Made by a program: the position numbers and the translations under genes
Part shown: positions 26,245 to 32,095 of the stretch, one piece after another
Layout of the letters: each line of letters begins with the position of its first letter
Position numbering within the stretch: position 1 is the first letter of the stretch
Notes under the pieces: generated by a model
Told to the model about the DNA's origin: nothing
Seen by the model: only the letters and a program-made list of their open reading frames with translations
Databases searched by the model: none
Assembly: GCA_026646875.1 (NCBI GenBank)
Contig: JAPKHL010000025.1
Span: 1 to 32,095, forward strand
DNA length: 32,095 nucleotides
Reading direction: 5' to 3'
Source: Rhodocyclaceae bacterium
Lineage (GTDB): Bacteria; Pseudomonadota; Gammaproteobacteria; Burkholderiales; Rhodocyclaceae

Positions 26245-26712
26245 TCAGGGGCCGTCGGCGACCGAGGGGGCTTTCCTGCGCGCCGGCAGCGCGAGGATCG
26301 CATCCCGGTTGCTCCATGAAAAGACCTTGGCGGCGGCACTTTCACCCGACAGCCAGCAGTAGCCCAGGTGCTCGTCCGGGGCGATGCGGACCGGTGTGCC
26401 GTCCGGGACTTCCAGCGAGAAGACGTGTTCGGTATTCCGGGTGACGCCCGGGGCGTAGCGGTGGCGCCATTCCGGGAAGATCTCGTAGGTGTGCGTTTGC
26501 CGCCAGTCGAGCAGCGCGTCGGGGGGGGCGACGATGCCGGTCTCCTCGGCAACCTCGCGCAAGGCGGTGTCGCGGAGGGTTTCACCGGCTTCCTGGCTGC
26601 CGGTGACCGACTGCCAGTAGCCCGGGTGGGCGGCACGTTCGAGGAGCAGGATGCGCAGGTCCGGAGTGTGGATGACCACCAGCACCGAAACAGGCCGCTT
26701 CCAGTGGGTCAT
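26245..26712 (-). CDS. nudB: Dihydroneopterin triphosphate diphosphatase NudB (Nudix)
   Basis: This 155-residue Nudix hydrolase starts at ATG 26712, overlapping the barstar stop by ATGA. The N-terminus (KRPVSVLVVIHTPDLRILLL) and the HPGYWQSVTGS segment are typical of NudB. The Nudix box is intact: G-x5-E-x7-REVAEETGIV around residues 37-60. NudB removes pyrophosphate from dihydroneopterin triphosphate, an early step of folate synthesis. In betaproteobacteria nudB often sits directly downstream of aspS; here the RNase and barstar genes lie between. Confidence 0.9.
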   Translation of the reverse strand: MTHWKRPVSVLVVIHTPDLRILLLERAAHPGYWQSVTGSQEAGETLRDTALREVAEETGIVAPPDALLDWRQTHTYEIFPEWRHRYAPGVTRNTEHVFSLEVPDGTPVRIAPDEHLGYCWLSGESAAAKVFSWSNRDAILALPARRKAPSVADGP

Positions 26713-27194
26713 GCCAGCGTCGGCAGGGGGGCGAGGCCGTCGGCGCGCAGGTCGTAGAAGACCCAGAACGGGATGTTCCGCTGGGTCCATTCGCCGATCA
26801 CTTCGGCGAAGACGGCGTTGAGCGTGGCGAATGCGGCGGGGTCGGCGGCATGCAGGGCATCGGCGCCATGAATGGTGAGCACGTAGCCCGGGGCATCGTT
26901 CCAAGAGAGATCGGTCAGGCAATCGGCGAGCGCGTCGAAATTGACGCCGTACCACTCCGGAAAATCGAGATCCTCTCCCAGCGTGCGCAGCGCTGTACCG
27001 ATCACGGTGGTTTCCCGCAGGTCGCAGGAGAGGAGCGAGAAGCCGATCCCGGCGCAGGTGTCGGGCAGGTTGCGCCGGAGTCCGTCCGGAAGATGGTAGA
27101 TGCCGGCGCGCGAGGCACGGCTGAGCAGTTGTTGCAGGGGGGAGGGCGTTGCAGGCGTCGTCGGTGTCATGGGCGGCTCGAAGCGGGAATTCAC
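26709..27194 (-). CDS. Barstar-family ribonuclease inhibitor
   Basis: This is a predicted 161-residue protein; an ATG at 27170 (MTPTTPATPS) would give 153. The barstar domain occupies about residues 65-150. It shows the conserved LGEDLDFPEWYGVNFDALAD block that forms the RNase-binding face, and DLSWNDAPGYVLTIHGAD. Barstar is a cytoplasmic inhibitor that blocks a guanyl-specific ribonuclease before export. The gene directly upstream (21 bases away) encodes such a ribonuclease, so the two form a pair. The first 60 residues are an extra segment relative to classical barstar. Confidence 0.9.
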   Translation of the reverse strand: MNSRFEPPMTPTTPATPSPLQQLLSRASRAGIYHLPDGLRRNLPDTCAGIGFSLLSCDLRETTVIGTALRTLGEDLDFPEWYGVNFDALADCLTDLSWNDAPGYVLTIHGADALHAADPAAFATLNAVFAEVIGEWTQRNIPFWVFYDLRADGLAPLPTLA

Positions 27195-27215
27195 GGGAAT
27201 CCGGGACGCGGCCGG

Positions 27216-27620
27216 TTACTCGCGGATACGCCGGAAGCTGCGATAGTGATCGTGCGTGTAATAGTACTCGCCCGAGGTGGCGACGTCGTTTCGGTCCCCC
27301 TTGCCGGCGACGATGCGCCGTGCGCCGCGGTCGCGGCTGCCGGGGGTGGGGACCGTGTATTCGCGGTAGTAGCCGCGCGGTTGGGGGGGCAAGCGCTTCT
27401 CGAAGTTGCCGAAAATGCTGCCGTCCTTGCACGGGTAGGGAAAGGGGCCGCCCTGCCGGATCAGTCGCAGCGTGTGTTGTGCTTCGGGAGGGAGCGCGGC
27501 GAGGGCGATGCCATCGAGCGGTGGGGGCTGGTTTTCACGCGCCTGGAGCGGTACTCCGAACAGCAGGGCGGCCAGCGCGAGCATCAGCGCCAGCCGCATG
27601 CGTGTGGCAAGCCCGCTCAC
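27216..27620 (-). CDS. Secreted barnase/RNase Sa-family guanyl-specific ribonuclease
   Basis: This is a 134-residue protein, or 127 from the ATG at 27599, which gives a clean signal peptide (MRLALMLALAALLFGVPLQA). The C-terminal half matches the microbial N1/T1-type RNase fold: GPFPYPCKDGSIFGNFE, then YYREYTVPTPGSRDRGARR and YYTHDHYRSF. The catalytic set of RNase Sa is conserved with the correct spacing: E87, R98 (+11), R102 (+15) and H125 (134-residue numbering). The guanine-site Asn and Glu (GNFE) are also kept. Only one Cys remains, so the RNase Sa disulfide is missing. It cleaves single-stranded RNA after guanosine, probably in the periplasm or outside the cell. Confidence 0.9.
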   Translation of the reverse strand: MSGLATRMRLALMLALAALLFGVPLQARENQPPPLDGIALAALPPEAQHTLRLIRQGGPFPYPCKDGSIFGNFEKRLPPQPRGYYREYTVPTPGSRDRGARRIVAGKGDRNDVATSGEYYYTHDHYRSFRRIRE

Positions 27621-27626
27621 GGGGGA

Positions 27627-29355
<1,729 letters not shown>

Positions 29356-29377
29356 GCTGATTCCGGGATGAGTGTTT

Positions 29378-30010
29378 TCAGAGACTGGGCGTGGGATGTA
29401 CGGTGCGCGGACGCGGCGGCGGCGCGACGACTCCCATCGAGATGATGTATTTGAGGGCTTCGTCGACGCTCATGTCGAGTTCGATGGTGTCCTGCTTCGG
29501 CAACATCAGGAAGAAGCCCGAGGTCGGGTTCGGCGTGGTCGGGACGTACACGCTGATGTAGTCGCCAGCAAGATGATTGGCGACGTCCCCGCCGGGTCTG
29601 CCCGTGAGGAAGGCGATGGTCCAGGCGCCTTGGCGCGGATACTGGATCAGCAGTGCCTTGCGGAAGGCATTTCCTGACGAGGAGAAGAGCGTGTCGGAAA
29701 CCTGTTTGACGCTGTTGTAGATCGAATTGACGACCGGGATGCGTGCCAGCAGTTTTTCCCACCAGACAACCAGCCGCTGTCCGATGAAATTGGCTCCGAG
29801 CAGGCCGGTAAGCAGGATGATCAACAAGGTGAGCGCTACACCGGCGCCCGGCAGGTCGAAACCGAACATGCTGCGCGGGTGCACGGTTTCCGGCAGCAGA
29901 CGGAGCGACTGGTCGAGCGTTCCGACGATAAGCGACAGTACCCAGGCAGTGATCGCCAGGGGAACCCAGATCAGCAGTCCGGTAATGAAATAGCGCTTGA
30001 GCAGGTTCAC
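29378..30010 (-). CDS. DUF502 family inner-membrane protein
   Basis: This 210-residue protein has a first hydrophobic stretch at about residues 8-30 ([20 protein letters not shown]) and a second at about 54-76 ([20 protein letters not shown]). A conserved soluble domain follows ([36 protein letters not shown]) that identifies DUF502. The function is unknown. The start is GTG at 30010, directly abutting the fmdB stop (TGAGTG), so the two are coupled. Together with aspS downstream this is a conserved betaproteobacterial gene order. Confidence 0.88.
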   Translation of the reverse strand: MNLLKRYFITGLLIWVPLAITAWVLSLIVGTLDQSLRLLPETVHPRSMFGFDLPGAGVALTLLIILLTGLLGANFIGQRLVVWWEKLLARIPVVNSIYNSVKQVSDTLFSSSGNAFRKALLIQYPRQGAWTIAFLTGRPGGDVANHLAGDYISVYVPTTPNPTSGFFLMLPKQDTIELDMSVDEALKYIISMGVVAPPPRPRTVHPTPSL

Positions 30011-30268
30011 TCAGCTACCCGTGCAGGCCGCACCGCATGCCTCGCTGGCACAGGCCGGGACTTCCGCTTTCGCGGCCGGCTTGGCGCCGCCCTTGAAGTC
30101 GGTGGCGTACCAGCCGTTGCCCTTGAGCTGGAAGCCAGCAGCGGTCAGTTGCTTGGTGTAGCTGGCCTGCCCGCATTCGGGACAGTCGGTGAGCACCGGA
30201 TCGCTGAGCTTTTGCAGATGATCCTTTTCAAAACCACAGGAATCGCAGCGATACGCGTAAATCGGCAT
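30011..30268 (-). CDS. FmdB-family zinc-ribbon protein
   Basis: This 85-residue protein starts at ATG 30268 with a strong GGAGGA ribosome-binding site. MPIYAYRCDSCGFEKDHLQK and CPECG give two CxxC knuckles (Cys8/Cys11 and about Cys29/Cys32) for one zinc. The C-terminal tail has three further Cys (ACASEACGAAC). The family was named for formamidase regulation, but its members are small zinc ribbons of unknown role. It is the first gene of the fmdB-DUF502-aspS transcript. Confidence 0.92.
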   Translation of the reverse strand: MPIYAYRCDSCGFEKDHLQKLSDPVLTDCPECGQASYTKQLTAAGFQLKGNGWYATDFKGGAKPAAKAEVPACASEACGAACTGS

Positions 30269-30289
30269 GGGAGTCCTCCAAAAGCGCGA

Positions 30290-30295
30290 ATTATA
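30290..30295 (-). promoter_or_regulatory. -10 box of the fmdB-DUF502-aspS promoter
   Basis: The minus strand carries a perfect TATAAT (complement of 30290-30295) 22 bases before the fmdB ATG. No good -35 box is present 16-18 bases upstream, where a GC-rich hairpin lies instead, so an activator or extended contacts may be needed. Confidence 0.5.
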
Positions 30296-30307
30296 CCCGA
30301 ACAAGAC

Positions 30308-30322
30308 GCCGCTCCGTGCGGC
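30308..30322 (-). terminator. Weak candidate terminator after pilD
   Basis: GCCGC (30308-30312) pairs with GCGGC (30318-30322) around a 5-base loop. On the minus strand GTCTTGTT follows, a poor T-run. It lies 45 bases after the pilD stop and just before the fmdB promoter. The stem is short, so termination would be partial at best. Confidence 0.3.
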
Positions 30323-30366
30323 CCGTGTGCGCGTCAGATGGGGGCAAATCCCTTGTTTTCAAGCGC

Positions 30367-31221
30367 CTACATGAGATGGAGGTAGTTGCTGGTGAGCTCC
30401 CTGCCCCAGAACAGGGCAAGCAGCCCGGCGGCGGCCAGATAGGGGCCGAAAGGGATCGGGACATTCCGGCCGTGGCGGGCCAGAATGATCAGCGCGACTC
30501 CGATCACGGCGCCGACCAGCGAGGAGAGCAGGATGATGAGTGGCAGCATCTGCCAGCCCAGCCACGCACCCAGCGCCGCGAGAAGCTTGAAGTCGCCGTA
30601 GCCCATCCCTTCCTTGCCGGTGGCCAGCTTGAACCCCCAGTACACGGACCACAGCGAGAGATAACCGGCCATCGCGCCGATGACCGCAGACGGCAGATCG
30701 GTGAACGTTCCCCACAGGTTGAGCAGCAGGCCCAGCCAGAGCAGCGGGAGGGTGATCGAGTCGGGGAGGAATTGTGTGTCGAAATCGATGAAGGTGAGTG
30801 CGATCAGGCTCCAGACCAGCGCGATGGCGCCGGCTGCCGCCAGGCCAAAACCGAAGTGCAGGGCGGTGAGGGCGGTCAGGGCTCCGGTCAATGCCTCGAC
30901 CAGCGGGTAGCGGGCAGAAATCGGCGCCTTGCAGGCGGAGCAGCGCCCCCGCAGCAGCAGCCAGCTGACGATCGGAATGTTTTCCAGGGCACCGATCGGG
31001 TGACCGCACTGCGGGCAGCGCGAGCGCGGGCGAACGAGACTCAGCGGCGCCGCTGCGGGGAGGGGTTCCCCCCGCAGTTCAGCGCACTGCGCCTGCCAGT
31101 CGGCTTCCATCATCCTGGGCAGGCGGTGGATGACGACGTTCAGGAAACTGCCGACGAGCAGACCGAGGACGCCGCAGGCGATGGTGAAGCCGGTCGGGGC
31201 GGCAAGCAAATCAAACATCAT
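30367..31221 (-). CDS. pilD: Type IV prepilin peptidase / N-methyltransferase PilD
   Basis: This 284-residue polytopic inner-membrane protease cleaves the leader of prepilins and methylates the new N-terminus. The cytoplasmic loop has the zinc Cys pairs Cys69/Cys72 (CPQC) and Cys94/Cys97 (CSAC). The aspartyl protease motifs are present: FIDFDTQFLPD (D146/D148 region) and GYGDFK (D210). About eight hydrophobic segments are seen. It overlaps pilC by ATGA. It should serve both the type IV pilus and the MSHA prepilins at the start of the window. Confidence 0.95.
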   Translation of the reverse strand: MMFDLLAAPTGFTIACGVLGLLVGSFLNVVIHRLPRMMEADWQAQCAELRGEPLPAAAPLSLVRPRSRCPQCGHPIGALENIPIVSWLLLRGRCSACKAPISARYPLVEALTGALTALTALHFGFGLAAAGAIALVWSLIALTFIDFDTQFLPDSITLPLLWLGLLLNLWGTFTDLPSAVIGAMAGYLSLWSVYWGFKLATGKEGMGYGDFKLLAALGAWLGWQMLPLIILLSSLVGAVIGVALIILARHGRNVPIPFGPYLAAAGLLALFWGRELTSNYLHLM

Positions 31222-32095
31222 CCACCAACCACCGCGCCAATCTTGAAGATCGGCAGGTACATGGCGACGACCATGCCGCCAATCAGTACGCCAAGGACCA
31301 CCATGATGATCGGTTCCATCAGGCTGGACATCGCTGCGACGGCGTCGTCCACCTCGCCCTCAAAGAAGTCGGCAACCTTGCCAAGCATCTGATCTAGGGC
31401 GCCCGATTCCTCGCCGATCGATACCATCTGGACGACCATGTTGGGGAACAGCTTTGTGTGCTCCATCGCCGAGGTCAGATTGGTGCCGGTGCTGACCTCC
31501 CCCTGGATTTCCCGTGTGCCGACCTTGTAGACGTGATTGCCGGCCGCGCCACCGACAGAATCGAGGGATTCGACCAAGGGGACGCCGGCGGCGAACATCG
31601 TTGATAAAGTGCGTGTCCAACGCGCGATGACAGCTTTCCTGATGATCGGCCCGAAAATCGGAAGGCGTAGGAGCAGCCGGTCCATTGCCATCTGGATTTT
31701 TTCGGAGCGCTTCCAAAAATAGAAGAAAGCGTAGAGCCCGCCAAAAATCGAAGCGAAGATCAGGTACCAGTAGGCGACGAAAAAATCGGAGATTGCAATA
31801 ACGAGTAGTGTTGGCGCTGGTAGGTCGGCCCCAAAAGAGTTGAATACACTCTTAAAGGATGGAATCACGAAAATCATGATCACCGCAGTGATGATGAAGG
31901 CGACGACGAGAACAGCAACAGGATAGAATAGGGCAGACTTAATCTTGCTTTTTATGGCAAGAATCTTCTCCTTGTAGGTCGCCAGGCGGTCGAGGAGCGC
32001 GTCCAGGATGCCGGCCTGCTCGCCGGCTTCGATCAGGTTGCAGAAAAGGGCATCGAAATACAAGGGGTGCTTGCGGAAGGCCTGGCTCAGCGAGG
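31218..32095 (-). CDS. pilC: Type IV pilus inner-membrane platform protein PilC, 5' end outside window
   Basis: The frame remains open to the window edge (SLSQAFRKHPLYFDALFCNL), so the first third is missing. The visible about 292 residues hold the end of the first GspF domain with the conserved LIEAGEQAGILD, a membrane segment (FYPVAVLVVAFIITAVIMIF), a second (FVAYWYLIFASIFGGLYAFF), the second GspF domain and the C-terminal segment (IIMVVLGVLIGGMVVAMYLP). PilC couples the motor ATPases to pilin insertion and removal. The part at about 31650-31970 is visibly richer in A/T and in A/T-ending codons than the neighbouring genes. pilB presumably lies just beyond the edge. Confidence 0.95.
   Translation of the reverse strand, partial: SLSQAFRKHPLYFDALFCNLIEAGEQAGILDALLDRLATYKEKILAIKSKIKSALFYPVAVLVVAFIITAVIMIFVIPSFKSVFNSFGADLPAPTLLVIAISDFFVAYWYLIFASIFGGLYAFFYFWKRSEKIQMAMDRLLLRLPIFGPIIRKAVIARWTRTLSTMFAAGVPLVESLDSVGGAAGNHVYKVGTREIQGEVSTGTNLTSAMEHTKLFPNMVVQMVSIGEESGALDQMLGKVADFFEGEVDDAVAAMSSLMEPIIMVVLGVLIGGMVVAMYLPIFKIGAVVGG

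Overview
The window looks like the chromosome of a GC-rich betaproteobacterium, most likely of the Rhodocyclales type. This placement is inferred from gene order and codon use, not from a marker-gene comparison. Supporting neighbourhoods are fmdB / DUF502 / aspS / nudB, argB followed by a HAD nucleotidase, cytochrome c4 / engB / hemB, a bioB-bioC pair and a complete set of MSHA-pilus assembly genes. Nearly all genes are ordinary chromosomal genes packed with ATGA-type overlaps. No transposase, phage gene, tRNA, rRNA or CRISPR array was seen.

Layout. Positions 1-8901 (+) hold an MSHA-type IV pilus locus: minor pseudopilins mshC (partial), D, O and P, then the assembly machinery mshI, J, K, L, M and N. 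Next come comF (-) and, divergently, bioB-bioC (+) behind a near-consensus promoter. 11.6-15.9 kb (-) carries the methionine-sulfoxide reductase pair msrP-msrQ, a three-module periplasmic-sensor / diguanylate cyclase / hemerythrin protein downstream of it, and a two-CBS-domain protein. 16.0-18.7 kb has cytochrome c4 (-), engB (+) and hemB (+). A minus-strand structured small RNA with an anti-Shine-Dalgarno loop lies between engB and hemB. 18.7-22.3 kb (-) has an acyltransferase, a HAD nucleotidase, argB, a small heat-shock protein and a small secreted protein of unknown function.

22.3-25.7 kb (+) is the most system-like region. An ECF sigma factor and a tiny zinc-finger anti-sigma factor are followed by a bufferin-type metallophore operon: a Cys-containing DUF2282 precursor peptide (BufA), a DUF692 multinuclear-iron modification enzyme (BufB), its DUF2063 partner (BufC) and a DoxX membrane protein. 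Together these would make and export a post-translationally modified, copper-buffering periplasmic peptide under metal or oxidative-stress control.

25.7-30.3 kb (-) reads fmdB, DUF502, aspS, a secreted barnase/RNase Sa-type ribonuclease, a barstar inhibitor and nudB, with a SnoaL-like gene at the end. aspS is broken here by an apparent 71-nt internal deletion that shifts the frame. The window closes with pilD and the 3' part of pilC (-), the type IV pilus prepilin peptidase and platform protein. PilD would also be expected to process the MSHA prepilins at the other end of the window.
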